Positions 13,553 through 21,670 of a DNA stretch of 34,895 bases are shown here, one piece after another (the stretch's first letter is position 1; every line of letters begins with the position of its first letter). This stretch comes from Odoribacter sp036657595 (GTDB lineage Bacteria > Bacteroidota > Bacteroidia > Bacteroidales > Marinifilaceae). The stretch lies in assembly GCA_036657595.1 (NCBI GenBank), contig JAVXFZ010000027.1, positions 1 to 34,895 on the forward strand, given 5' to 3'. The notes beneath the pieces were generated by a model that was not told the origin of the DNA, did not search any database, and was given only the letters and a program-made list of their open reading frames with translations. The position numbers and the translations under genes were made by a program.

Positions 13553-14719
13553 CTACATGGTCTGGATTACCGGAATCTCAATGGTCTCTTTTGTGTCGTT
13601 CGACAGCTTCAGAGTGAACTTACCACTCCGTTCGGTTGTGCCTGTATTTCCGGTCGCCGTGATGGTTACAATGTTGCCCACTTTTGTGGCATTGAACCCC
13701 TCCGCTTTGCCACTCACAGTGTAATCACAACACGCCGTTACGGTCACTGTTTTACTCTCACCGGCTTTCACGAATGCCAGTTCGGTCGGAGTTACGGAAA
13801 AATCGGCGCGTTCGTCATACAGCACCACCTCTTCGCCGAATGCGATGTTGGTATCGGCTTTCATCAGCATTTTGAAGAAGTATTTTTCGCCGGCATTCGT
13901 CAGTCGTTCAATCTTTACAGCTTCAAAATCGTTGACCATACTGACCCCTGCCCAAAGGTTGGTAGACAAGTCCATACCACAGATCGTAGCTACGATCACG
14001 CCTTCCGGCCAGGCTGCCAAGTCCTCAATCGGGATGCTTTTGAATTTTTTGGTGTTTATTGTGGTCACGTCACCACCTTTTACCGTCTGATCTGACAGTT
14101 CGTCGTCATACTTGTCGAAATCTTCTACGCTCATCAGGATTTTTAGACCCTGAGATTTGCGCACGGCTTTCGGAATTTTAGCGTAGATCGCTCGGAGTTT
14201 TGATTTCATCGTACCACATTGCGAGGTTACGCGGATCACATCCTTATCCGCCATAATACGGGTTAGGATACCGTTGAAAAACTGTGTATCTCCTGTGCCC
14301 TGCACTCCATTGATAAAGTGGTCACCCAGTTCAAAATTGACCACTTTTGCCAATTCCGCTAATAGGGTGTTTTGCACGTTGGAGGGAAGCTCTCGGAACA
14401 CTAACTCGCCTTTCGGCTGCCATTCTTTCCAGATGCGCTCGAAACTCCGGGGATTAAACGTAGTAAATGCCATAAACTCCTGCGGTTCCAACACGCGTTC
14501 GTCGTATTTGAAATCGCCTTTACTGTCAGCCTCTGCCGGTTGCTCTTTACGCTTCTGCAGCATCTTCCCGGTTTGCAGGCGGGGAATGTAAAATTTGTCC
14601 GAAACGTTCGGTTCCAGGCGGATCAGCCCGCGACCAACCATTTCATTTTCTGTCGTTGCTTTTACCAGCAGTTTGGCTAAAACCTCACCACTATAAGCAC
14701 TTTTTATTTCTATAGCCAT
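13553..14719 (-). CDS. major capsid protein with C-terminal BACON domain
   Basis: This 388-residue protein follows the protease/scaffold gene, the Mu gpT slot. Residues ~1-300 look like an HK97-fold major head protein (ELGDHFINGVQGTGDTQFFN, KIPKAVRKSQGLKILMSVED, TICGMDLSTNLWAGVSMVND). Residues ~303-388 form a separate BACON-type Ig-like domain: FSVTPTELAFVKAGESKTV, then a Cys pair, then GNTGTTERSGKFTLKLSND and a final IPVIQTM. BACON domains are typical of Bacteroidota secreted glycan-binding proteins and occur in crAss-like phages. Here it would decorate the capsid surface. Capsid identity is inferred from position and composition. The BACON call rests on the visible consensus. Confidence 0.8.
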   Translation of the reverse strand: MAIEIKSAYSGEVLAKLLVKATTENEMVGRGLIRLEPNVSDKFYIPRLQTGKMLQKRKEQPAEADSKGDFKYDERVLEPQEFMAFTTFNPRSFERIWKEWQPKGELVFRELPSNVQNTLLAELAKVVNFELGDHFINGVQGTGDTQFFNGILTRIMADKDVIRVTSQCGTMKSKLRAIYAKIPKAVRKSQGLKILMSVEDFDKYDDELSDQTVKGGDVTTINTKKFKSIPIEDLAAWPEGVIVATICGMDLSTNLWAGVSMVNDFEAVKIERLTNAGEKYFFKMLMKADTNIAFGEEVVLYDERADFSVTPTELAFVKAGESKTVTVTACCDYTVSGKAEGFNATKVGNIVTITATGNTGTTERSGKFTLKLSNDTKETIEIPVIQTM

Positions 14720-14736
14720 CTCTTTTTCTGTTTAAA

Positions 14737-15645
14737 TTATTTACGATTCTTTTCAATTTCGGAAAAACGTTCCGCCCATGGGTCGGATTGGCGGCTACCT
14801 CCCCCCTCACTGAGTTCCTTCACTTCCGGCTTTGCGTCAAGGATTTTTTTTGTCCGCTCAAAATCCTTTTCGGCCAGTGCCAGGTAATCTTCCCGGTCGG
14901 AAGCCGTTATTTTGCGATTTTTAACGGCATCGTCCACCAGTGCGATCACGGTTGCCTTTGCGTCCGCGACTTCTTTGTCGGTATACACCTTTAGTTTTTC
15001 CTCCAGCTGCGTTTTGTCGGTCCGAAGGGTGGTTACTTCTCTGTCTGCGCTTTTCAGCCGGACAATCTCTGCGATTATGGCTTTTTCGTCGGCCTCTTTC
15101 AGGTCCAACGCTGCCAAAGCATCATCTTTAAAATTCATATCATCTGCATTTTTTAATATTGGTAATAAGAAATTATCTACGCCATCGGCAAAACTCATTT
15201 CCCGGTTGGTAGCTTCGTCAAACAAACGGACAGAATTTTTATTGGCCGGGATATCCACGATTGAAACCTCCCTCAGACGGCTTTCCATAATGGTTGGGCG
15301 GCTTTGTCCCTGAACAATCACCGTTGAATCGTCGCTGGTGGTGACAACGGAAATACTGATACTGCAAGCATTAATGATTTTTTGCTCCACTTTGCTCGCA
15401 ATCTTCTGCGCGAACTCATCTTTTTCGTCAAAAACAGCATCCCCATAAAGTTTACCGTTTTCCACTCTCAGATTTTCCCACCTTCCGATCGGAAGTACCT
15501 GATCATCCTTATCACTCCATGCCCGGATGTGATTCCACAACATTAGTGGATTTTTAAGAAAATCATCTGTTCGGATGCCGGCGGTTAGCACCCGAGTTCC
15601 GTAACAATTTACGCTTTCATCGCTCAGTAAAAATGTATATGCCAT
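14737..15645 (-). CDS. prohead protease/scaffold protein (Mu gpI-like)
   Basis: The protein has 302 residues. The N-terminal ~165 residues look like a caudoviral prohead serine protease (DESVNCYGTRVLTAGI, PLMLWNHIRAWSDK, IINACSISISVV, SRLREVSIVDIPANKNSVRL). His in NHIR and Ser in CSISIS are candidate catalytic residues. The C-terminal part is charged and helical (LKSADREVTTLRTDKTQLEE), typical of the scaffold half. In Mu the I/Z gene encodes the same protease-scaffold pair. It is the first gene of the minus-strand late operon, 18 nt before the capsid gene, and reads away from the divergent control region at 15646-15822. Confidence 0.8.
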   Translation of the reverse strand: MAYTFLLSDESVNCYGTRVLTAGIRTDDFLKNPLMLWNHIRAWSDKDDQVLPIGRWENLRVENGKLYGDAVFDEKDEFAQKIASKVEQKIINACSISISVVTTSDDSTVIVQGQSRPTIMESRLREVSIVDIPANKNSVRLFDEATNREMSFADGVDNFLLPILKNADDMNFKDDALAALDLKEADEKAIIAEIVRLKSADREVTTLRTDKTQLEEKLKVYTDKEVADAKATVIALVDDAVKNRKITASDREDYLALAEKDFERTKKILDAKPEVKELSEGGGSRQSDPWAERFSEIEKNRK

Positions 15646-15822
15646 CGTTCTTCAATTTCGTTTGTTATGCGCTTTTCCCGCGCTTCGATGATGCAAGAGT
15701 ACAAGTAAAAAAATACCTCCGCAACTAAGTTTCCAACCCTTAGAGACTTTACTCCAACCGTTCCAGACTAATTAGTTATCAAACTCTAAAACCGTCATTT
15801 TTGCAATAAAAAAGTACGCACG
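15646..15822. promoter_or_regulatory. divergent late promoter region
   Basis: This 177-bp gap separates the two late operons. On the minus strand TACTCTTG, one mismatch from TAnnTTTG, is preceded 20 nt earlier by GTTG in place of TTTG. On the plus strand CATTTTTG at 15796-15803 also has one mismatch, 20 nt before the terminase start. Both boxes being imperfect fits activator-dependent late promoters like those of Mu (C protein). TCCAACC occurs at 15732-15738 and again at 15753-15759, exactly 21 bp apart, a possible activator site on one DNA face. Activator and site are inference. Confidence 0.55.
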
Positions 15823-16323
15823 ATGGCTAAAAATGACAATAAACGGATGGTTGCTCACCATTATTATGTCGAAAAACGGATGGATGCAAAAGATGTAGCT
15901 GCCCTATTGGGGGTTGTTCCGAAAACAGTGGGCGAATGGGTGAAGAAATACAACTGGAAAGAAGAACGGGAAGCCCGTGCCATCGCGCCGGGGAAACGGA
16001 CTGAAAATGTAGAACAAATTATCTCATCCCTGGCATCGGAACGCATCGCGTTGGAAAAACAGATTACGGAACTGGAGACAAAGAAGAGCCCGGATATAAA
16101 CCAAATCAAGGAATTACGCCTGCAAATGTACCGTATCGACACAACGGTATCCGGGTGGAGCAAAGCAAGAAAAGAGTCGGACAAAGATGCCAAAGTACCA
16201 GTCACGACCTATTTGCAGGTAATGGACAACGTTTTTAAAGCCCTGTATCAGTACGATTATAAATTATTCCTGCAAACGGTGGACTTTCAGGACACGCACG
16301 TGCGCGAAATTTCAAACCGATAA
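15823..16323 (+). CDS. terminase small subunit
   Basis: This 166-residue protein has an N-terminal helix-turn-helix (YYVEKRMDAKDVAALLGVVP, then KTVGEWVKKYNWKEEREAR), typical of small terminases that bind phage DNA. It continues with a long helical region (SSLASERIALEKQITELETK) for oligomerisation. It is followed after 3 nt by the large subunit, the standard pair. Mu packages from the pac site near its left end into flanking host DNA, and the same headful mechanism is inferred. It is the first gene of the plus-strand late operon. Confidence 0.85.
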   Translation: MAKNDNKRMVAHHYYVEKRMDAKDVAALLGVVPKTVGEWVKKYNWKEEREARAIAPGKRTENVEQIISSLASERIALEKQITELETKKSPDINQIKELRLQMYRIDTTVSGWSKARKESDKDAKVPVTTYLQVMDNVFKALYQYDYKLFLQTVDFQDTHVREISNR

Positions 16324-16326
16324 GCC

Positions 16327-17844
16327 ATGGCACTAAAACAACTTGAAAAAGAGGCAAGGGATCGGTATTTGGAACGGTTGCAACTCATCCGGCTGGGTGC
16401 GGTCGTCAATCCTTTTGAAACGCCGGAAGAAAAAGCCGCCGTGATTGAACGAAGTAAAAAAGAGGTCGCTTTTTTCGTCAAAACATTCCTGCCACACATG
16501 GCTGATTGTGACAGCGCGGATTTTCAAATCAGACTGGCGAACAGGGTTGCGAAAAATGTGACCTGCCGGGAACTGGTACGCTGGGGGCGTGGGTTGGCAA
16601 AATCGGTATGGTGTGACCTGATCATCCCCTTGTGGCTTTGGGTACGGGGAGAAGACATTTATATCGTCATTGTCGGTAATAATAAAGATAAAGCGATCCT
16701 TTTACTGTCAGATTTGCAGGCTGAATTTGAAGCAAATCAGACGCTGATACATTATTTTGGGGAACAACAACTTCGGGGTTCGTGGGAAAAAGGCAATTTT
16801 CAGACCAAAGACAATCGGTTCCGGGGAAAAGCTATCGGTATGGGGGAATCTCCACGTGGATTGCGTATCGGCGCGGTACGTCCGAACTATGTCGTCCCGG
16901 ACGATCTTGAAGATGCCGAAACAGTAAAAAATCCAAAACGACAGGATGAGATCATTACATGGATTGAGGGCGCGCTACTGAAAACAATGGACGGTCCGGT
17001 ACGGCGGTATCTACATCCGAATAACGATTTTGCGCCCCGGACAATTCAAAACCAACTGGAAAAACGCCATCCAAAATGGCATGTGGATTTAGTCAAGGCA
17101 TACGATAAAGTGACCTACAAACCCGCCTGGTCACAGAAGTACAGCGACACTTATTACAAGGAGATCGAAGAAGATGGAATCCTATCGGCTTATGCGGAAT
17201 ACCTCCACGAGCCGGTGGTTGAAGGTAAAGTGTTTACCCACGACCTGATCCAGTGGGGAAAGTTGCCACGTCTGAACACGTTTAAAATGATTGCAGCACA
17301 CTGGGATGTGGCCTACTCCGGAAAAAATGACTACAACGCTGTTTCGGTGTTTGGACTCCACGGCATCAATTTCTGGAAGATTAAGGCTTTCTGCAGACAG
17401 TGCAAAATGGAAGATGCCGTCCGGTTTATGTACGACTATGAAGCAACTCTCCCAGCGGGCATTATCATTCAGTGGCGGGTGGAAGCCCAGTTTTGGAACG
17501 ATCCGGTAAAAGCGGCCATCAAACAGGTATGCGCCGAACGGGGGCGGTGGCTGAACATAGCGATTGTTGAAAGGTCCCGATCCAACAAATACAGCCGGAT
17601 ACTGACGATGCACCCTTATTATCAGTCGGCACGGGTGTATTATAATCAGGCGGAAGAAGCTAACAACGATATGCAGGTGGGATTATCACAGCTCTATGCC
17701 ATCGAGCCGGGATATACCACACACGATGACGACCCAGATGCCGATCAGCAGGTCATTGAATACTTATCTGAATTTGTAAACTACGGAATAAATCAGGGAT
17801 ACGGCATTGAATCGGGGGGCAGTTTCCGCAGTAACAGGATGTGA
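16327..17844 (+). CDS. terminase large subunit (Mu gp28-like)
   Basis: This 505-residue packaging ATPase-nuclease has a Walker A-like GRGLAKS at residues 87-93, an acidic Walker B-like segment (YVVPDDLEDAE near 195-205) and a C-terminal RNase H-like nuclease beginning with the WDVAYSGKNDY motif near residue 326. Both activities belong to the motor that cuts and pumps DNA into proheads. The length fits Mu gp28 (about 550 residues). It starts 3 nt after the small subunit. A REP-like hairpin element follows its stop immediately, before the gp36-like gene. Confidence 0.9.
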   Translation: MALKQLEKEARDRYLERLQLIRLGAVVNPFETPEEKAAVIERSKKEVAFFVKTFLPHMADCDSADFQIRLANRVAKNVTCRELVRWGRGLAKSVWCDLIIPLWLWVRGEDIYIVIVGNNKDKAILLLSDLQAEFEANQTLIHYFGEQQLRGSWEKGNFQTKDNRFRGKAIGMGESPRGLRIGAVRPNYVVPDDLEDAETVKNPKRQDEIITWIEGALLKTMDGPVRRYLHPNNDFAPRTIQNQLEKRHPKWHVDLVKAYDKVTYKPAWSQKYSDTYYKEIEEDGILSAYAEYLHEPVVEGKVFTHDLIQWGKLPRLNTFKMIAAHWDVAYSGKNDYNAVSVFGLHGINFWKIKAFCRQCKMEDAVRFMYDYEATLPAGIIIQWRVEAQFWNDPVKAAIKQVCAERGRWLNIAIVERSRSNKYSRILTMHPYYQSARVYYNQAEEANNDMQVGLSQLYAIEPGYTTHDDDPDADQQVIEYLSEFVNYGINQGYGIESGGSFRSNRM

Positions 17845-17948
17845 GCCTCCGGCGGCCGGCGTGTCGCCGGGAAAATACAGGCTGACGCACAAGGTACACA
17901 AAGAAGTAAAGCAATATACGCCTCCGGTCGCTGACCGGCCGCCGGAGG
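17845..17948 (-). repeat. REP-like dispersed element, copy 2 (104 bp, hairpin-flanked)
   Basis: CCTCCGGCGGCCGG at 17846-17859 and its exact reverse complement at 17935-17948 flank the element. Inside are another GC hairpin identical in core to the one at 13019-13033 and the 23-nt block at 17896-17918, the reverse complement of 13039-13061. It fills the gap between terminase and the gp36-like gene, where Mu-like operons normally have almost no spacing, so it looks like an insertion of a host-type repeat. Confidence 0.75.
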
Positions 17949-17965
17949 ATCTAAAAACAAAAGCG

Positions 17966-18388
17966 ATGTTTATAACAAAAAAAGATTTTAAAATGGCCAT
18001 CCGGGAATACGAACTGGATGAAATCACAGCTAAAGACGACACCTTGGTGGAAATAGCCATTTCTACGGCCATTGGTGAAATGAAACCTTATCTTTTCCGA
18101 TATGATGTGGACAAAATATTTTCAGCAGAAGGAGATAAGCGAGAATCTTTACTGGTACGCTTTGCCGTAGATATTGCTGTTTTTGAATTAGTGTCTATTG
18201 CCCGCCCGGATCAGGATTTAGAGAATCGACGAGCACTTTATAAACGGGCTATCGATTGGCTGAAACAAGTACGCGATGACAGCCTGCCGACAGGATTGCC
18301 AGAAGTGAGAGGAGATACGGACGAGTCCGGTAATCCGATTGGTGATGTGATGAGCGGAAGCCAGCCACAACGGAACAATTACTTCTAA
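17966..18388 (+). CDS. gp36-like head-tail connector protein (DUF1320-type)
   Basis: From the ATG at 17966 the protein has 140 residues. The frame is open back to 17807, but that part would translate the REP element and the terminase end, so it is rejected as start. The sequence (MFITKKDFKMAIREYELDEI, RRALYKRAIDWLKQVRDDSL) and the C-terminal Gly/Asn-rich tail match the DUF1320/Mu gp36 family, a small helical head-completion or adaptor protein. In Mu, gp36 comes after the capsid gene. Here it lies between terminase and portal, a local rearrangement. Confidence 0.75.
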   Translation: MFITKKDFKMAIREYELDEITAKDDTLVEIAISTAIGEMKPYLFRYDVDKIFSAEGDKRESLLVRFAVDIAVFELVSIARPDQDLENRRALYKRAIDWLKQVRDDSLPTGLPEVRGDTDESGNPIGDVMSGSQPQRNNYF

Positions 18389-18419
18389 CCGATTTAAACA
18401 ACATTTAAATACCATTGAA

Positions 18420-19700
18420 ATGAACAAAAATAAAAACAAACCCAAATCCCAACCAGTGGTGAAAAGTGCGGCTGCCGGCATCGAATTAGTGCCGGTACTG
18501 CAAGCCCCGCAACGCGATGGCTTCGATATATCAAAATGGCGATCTGCCATCAAGCGGGCGGAGGACCCGGATATGCCAAGCCGTGTCCTGCTTTACGACA
18601 TTTACAACGACATCCTGTTGGATAGCCATCTGACGGCGATTACAGACAAACGGTTGGAAAAAGTGATGGGAACTAAACTTGTTTTCACCAATGAAGGAAA
18701 GCCGAATGAGGCCATCAATGCACTGATTGAGTCGCCGTGGTTCAGCGATATGCTAAATGATATTTTGTCATCCCGGTTCTGGGGATACACCGCATCGTGG
18801 ATAGACCTGAGTGGTGGGATGTTTCATAAATACAAACTCTTTAACCGCCGCCACATCGTGCCGGAAAAAGGTTTGTTTTTGGTAAAACAAGAAGATCGCA
18901 ACGGGGTGGACATCACCGTGCCACCTTATTCTGATTACATCCTGACAGCCGGTAAACCGGATAATTTCGGACTACTCATCAAGGCGGCATCGTGGGTACT
19001 GCTGAAACGGGGGGATATATCCGACTGGGCAACGTTTAATGAAATATTTGCAGCACCTATCCGTGTGGGTCATTATCCGGACTTTAACCCGGAAATCAAA
19101 AAAGAGATGGCAAAGGCGATCGGACAATCAGGCGCAATGCCATGGTACCTGATCCCGGAAGGAGCAAAATTGGAACTGATCCAAAATGATTCATCCGGTA
19201 GTACTTCGGCATACAAGGAACTGGCTGATTTTTGCGACAAGCAACTTTCAAAATTGTTTCTGCATGCCACGATGACACTGGATGCGGAAGGTGGGCAATA
19301 CAAAGGAGATATCCACGCCGAAAGTGAATCAATCGTTCATCAGTCCGACCGCCGCTATGTATTGAGCGTATTAAATACAAAATTCAAAACCTTGCTGGAA
19401 ACACACGGTTTTAATCCGGGGGACGGTAAATTCCAGTTTATAGTGGAAGATCACATTTGTATATTGGAGCGTTTTGATATGGATGTACAGATGAATAACA
19501 TTATTGAGATTCCGCCGGAATATTTTTATGAAAAGTATAATATCCCTCTGCCTGAAGGTGGTCCGGCTCCAGCAAAAAACAAGCAATCGGCGGAAGCGAA
19601 TTTGCAGCCGACGGTACGAAAACACCGACAGGATCCTGATGAACCGACAACACCAGAAATTCGCCGGAAACGAAAAAACTTTTCCGATTTTTTCGGTTAA
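18420..19700 (+). CDS. portal protein (DUF935, Mu gp29-like)
   Basis: This 426-residue protein has the profile of the DUF935 portal family: RVLLYDIYNDILLDSHLTAI near residues 60-80, LVKQEDRNGVDITVPPYSDY, WVLLKRGDISDWATFNEIFA, and the late GGQYKGDIHAESESIVHQSD with the helical portal core. It forms the dodecameric ring through which DNA enters and leaves the head. It follows the gp36-like gene by 31 nt and precedes the MuF-like gene, the usual portal-MuF order. The stop lies inside the hairpin at 19692-19729. The basic C-terminus (IRRKRKNFSDFFG) is typical. Confidence 0.85.
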   Translation: MNKNKNKPKSQPVVKSAAAGIELVPVLQAPQRDGFDISKWRSAIKRAEDPDMPSRVLLYDIYNDILLDSHLTAITDKRLEKVMGTKLVFTNEGKPNEAINALIESPWFSDMLNDILSSRFWGYTASWIDLSGGMFHKYKLFNRRHIVPEKGLFLVKQEDRNGVDITVPPYSDYILTAGKPDNFGLLIKAASWVLLKRGDISDWATFNEIFAAPIRVGHYPDFNPEIKKEMAKAIGQSGAMPWYLIPEGAKLELIQNDSSGSTSAYKELADFCDKQLSKLFLHATMTLDAEGGQYKGDIHAESESIVHQSDRRYVLSVLNTKFKTLLETHGFNPGDGKFQFIVEDHICILERFDMDVQMNNIIEIPPEYFYEKYNIPLPEGGPAPAKNKQSAEANLQPTVRKHRQDPDEPTTPEIRRKRKNFSDFFG

Positions 19701-19729
19701 GCCCCCTTGTTCCCGGGGGCTTCGCCGAA
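19692..19729 (+). promoter_or_regulatory. hairpin across the portal stop and MuF start
   Basis: TTCGG (19692-19696) pairs with CCGAA (19725-19729), and AGCCCCC (19700-19706) pairs with GGGGGCT (19715-19721). This makes a two-part stem over the portal stop codon (19698-19700) that ends 3 nt before the GTG start of the MuF-like gene. It could couple or limit translation of the minor head protein. No T-run follows, so termination is unlikely. Confidence 0.6.
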
Positions 19730-19732
19730 AGA

Positions 19733-20971
19733 GTGGATGATCTGTATGATCTGGACTACAGTAATTATGCCGACCTGATTCCGCTGATTTCAGATGATGT
19801 TGTTGTGAGTACGCTCCGACGGATTTATAATGAAAACTTTGATCCACAAAATGAAATTGAAGAAAATCTGTTTGATCACACCTGGTCAATCCTGAACGAA
19901 GCTACGGATAAAGGGTTCGGAAAAATTGAGTACGGGCATCCTGATTTTGAGTTTCTGCAGGAGGTTAAATATAATAATGCCGTTTTTGCCGCCTTCAAAA
20001 CACATCGGCAGCAAAATGACCTTTTTGTGCAGCTTACAGACGACAAAGGTGTTCCGAAATCTTTCGCGCAATTTAAAAAAGATTCCGAACCAATTATCGG
20101 GCGGTATAACGTCGACTGGTTGCAAACGGAATACAACACCGCCTTGATCCGGGCGCGTACAGCTGTGCAGTTTAAACAATTTGAACGGGAGGCACATATC
20201 TACCCGAATCTGAAATGGTTGCCCAGTATGGCGGCTATCCCACGGGAGGGACATAAACCGTTTTATAATAGGGTATGGGCACAATCCGATCCGTTTTGGA
20301 GATCACACCGACCGGGGGACGAATGGGGGTGTAAGTGCGGAATCACTTCTACGGACGAACCCGTAACGGATGGGGTGATTTCTACACAGGAGATGCCGGA
20401 AGCGTCTCCCGGACTGGATAATAATCCGGCGGAGGACGGAAAACTGTTTAGCGATACCCATCCGTATGTGAAAGATGGTTATGGCTCCTTGAAAAAACGA
20501 AGAAAATTGGCAGAACTGACAGCGGATAGCGCGGTGATAAAAGCATGGGCGGAAGAAATTATTGAAACCCGAAAACCAAAGGGTGTAACAAAAGAGGTTG
20601 GCACGTTGGATAAAGCAGTTCTAAAGTTCCTGAAAAAAGAAAAGATACATCCGGCAAATCGTCAAATTGTACTGTCGGACAGTGCACTGAACCACATGCT
20701 GCGGGATGTGAAAAAGCATCCGTTAGCGCCCGTTGACATTGCCAAAATAAAAGGATATCTGCAAACAGCAGAAACCTATTTTGATGCAGGAAAAAAGAAC
20801 ATACTTTTTATTGTAGACAAAGAGAATGGGAAAAGTCTGAAAATCGTTGTACAACCAAATTACAAATGCAAAATAAATGGAGAAAAGGTTGAAGTGAATT
20901 ATGTGACTACCAGTGGATATATCGAAACTTATAACAAGGTAGCAAATGGATATAAAAAAATTAAAGTTTGA
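19733..20971 (+). CDS. MuF-like minor head protein with C-terminal nuclease-like domain
   Basis: This 412-residue protein from a GTG start has an N-terminal helical half and a phage Mu protein F-like domain including FWRSHRPGDEWGCKCGI (about 190-206), the conserved Cys-containing end of the family. Residues ~285-412 form an extra domain (NRQIVLSDSALNHMLRDVKK, then GKKNILFIVDKENGKSLKIV, then a Tyr-rich tail) that resembles the PBECR-type (Barnase/EndoU/ColicinE5/RelE-like) nuclease domains found at the end of MuF proteins. MuF carries such domains in the virion and delivers them with the DNA. The nuclease call is from fold-like sequence features and unproven. Translation may be set by the hairpin just upstream. 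Confidence 0.75.
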   Translation: MDDLYDLDYSNYADLIPLISDDVVVSTLRRIYNENFDPQNEIEENLFDHTWSILNEATDKGFGKIEYGHPDFEFLQEVKYNNAVFAAFKTHRQQNDLFVQLTDDKGVPKSFAQFKKDSEPIIGRYNVDWLQTEYNTALIRARTAVQFKQFEREAHIYPNLKWLPSMAAIPREGHKPFYNRVWAQSDPFWRSHRPGDEWGCKCGITSTDEPVTDGVISTQEMPEASPGLDNNPAEDGKLFSDTHPYVKDGYGSLKKRRKLAELTADSAVIKAWAEEIIETRKPKGVTKEVGTLDKAVLKFLKKEKIHPANRQIVLSDSALNHMLRDVKKHPLAPVDIAKIKGYLQTAETYFDAGKKNILFIVDKENGKSLKIVVQPNYKCKINGEKVEVNYVTTSGYIETYNKVANGYKKIKV

Positions 20972-21055
20972 GGCAATGGCAGAGGACTCGAACCTCGCAA
21001 TATAATCTCCCGGAGGACATTCCAGCTACCTGATGTTGGCATCATTGCATCAAAC
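20966..21055 (-). other. tRNA-like / long-stem structured element
   Basis: Arms 20966-20978 and 21043-21055 pair at 12 of 13 positions. On the minus strand the interior ends with a T-arm-like GAGG-TTCGAGT-CCTC, has a D-loop-like CAGGTAG and a CTCCGGG segment reminiscent of an anticodon loop. Total length from inner acceptor to end is about 74 nt, as in a tRNA. The anticodon stem does not pair, so it is not a functional canonical tRNA. It lies in the gap between the MuF-like and gpG-like genes, antisense to them, and its outer stem overlaps the MuF stop codon. Confidence 0.45.
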
Positions 21056-21085
21056 CTTATGACAAATGTATAAAATATTAATGAT

Positions 21086-21667
21086 ATGGCAAACAAACCA
21101 TTAAATAATTTACCTGATGATCTCAGACATAAACTCCGGATGATAAATCAGGCTGTAAAGCGGGATATCCCGATCGTGATTGGCAAAACAGCCGTGGATC
21201 AATTCCGGGAGAACTTCCGCCTGGAGGGATTCTTAAACGGCGGTCTGCACAAATGGAAGGATGTGAAACGCCGAGATTCCAAATCTCCCTGGTATGGTTT
21301 TGAATATAAAGGCGAACACCGGACTTCTTATAAGTTATCCCGGGACCGGAAAACAGGAAAAACAAAAAAGGCTCAGAAACAAAAGTTATTAAATTTTTCC
21401 GTCACCGCTACTGTCCGTAAGCCACTTTCCAGTAAGCGGATGGAACTTTATAACAGTTTGCGATACACTGCCGGAGCCGGAATGGTGTCTATCTCTTCCG
21501 ATAAACCTTATGCACAAGTGCATAATGAGGGGGGCACGATTCAGGTTTTCGGCAAGCATCCAGTAAAACTCCCCGCCCGCCCATTTATGGGACAAAGCAA
21601 AGAGTTGGACACTAAAGTCAGCCAGGAGATTGAAAAACAGTTAAACAACATCTTTAATCAGCAATAA
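21086..21667 (+). CDS. virion morphogenesis protein, Mu gpG-like
   Basis: This 193-residue protein follows the MuF-like gene, the slot of Mu gpG and P2 gpS-like tail completion proteins. The sequence fits the phage virion morphogenesis family: FRLEGFLNGGLHKWKDVKRR near 35-55, LSRDRKTGKTKKAQKQKLLN, and PYAQVHNEGGTIQVFGKHPV with PARPFMGQSKEL near the end. The PxRPFxG motif before a C-terminal helix is typical. It helps join heads and tails. It ends 3 nt before the next gene, so the two are co-translated. Confidence 0.8.
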   Translation: MANKPLNNLPDDLRHKLRMINQAVKRDIPIVIGKTAVDQFRENFRLEGFLNGGLHKWKDVKRRDSKSPWYGFEYKGEHRTSYKLSRDRKTGKTKKAQKQKLLNFSVTATVRKPLSSKRMELYNSLRYTAGAGMVSISSDKPYAQVHNEGGTIQVFGKHPVKLPARPFMGQSKELDTKVSQEIEKQLNNIFNQQ

Positions 21668-21670
21668 AAT

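Noticed and set aside
17807..17965. Upstream extension of the gp36-like gene
   Set aside because: It would translate the REP element and overlap the terminase end; the family N-terminus begins at the ATG at 17966.
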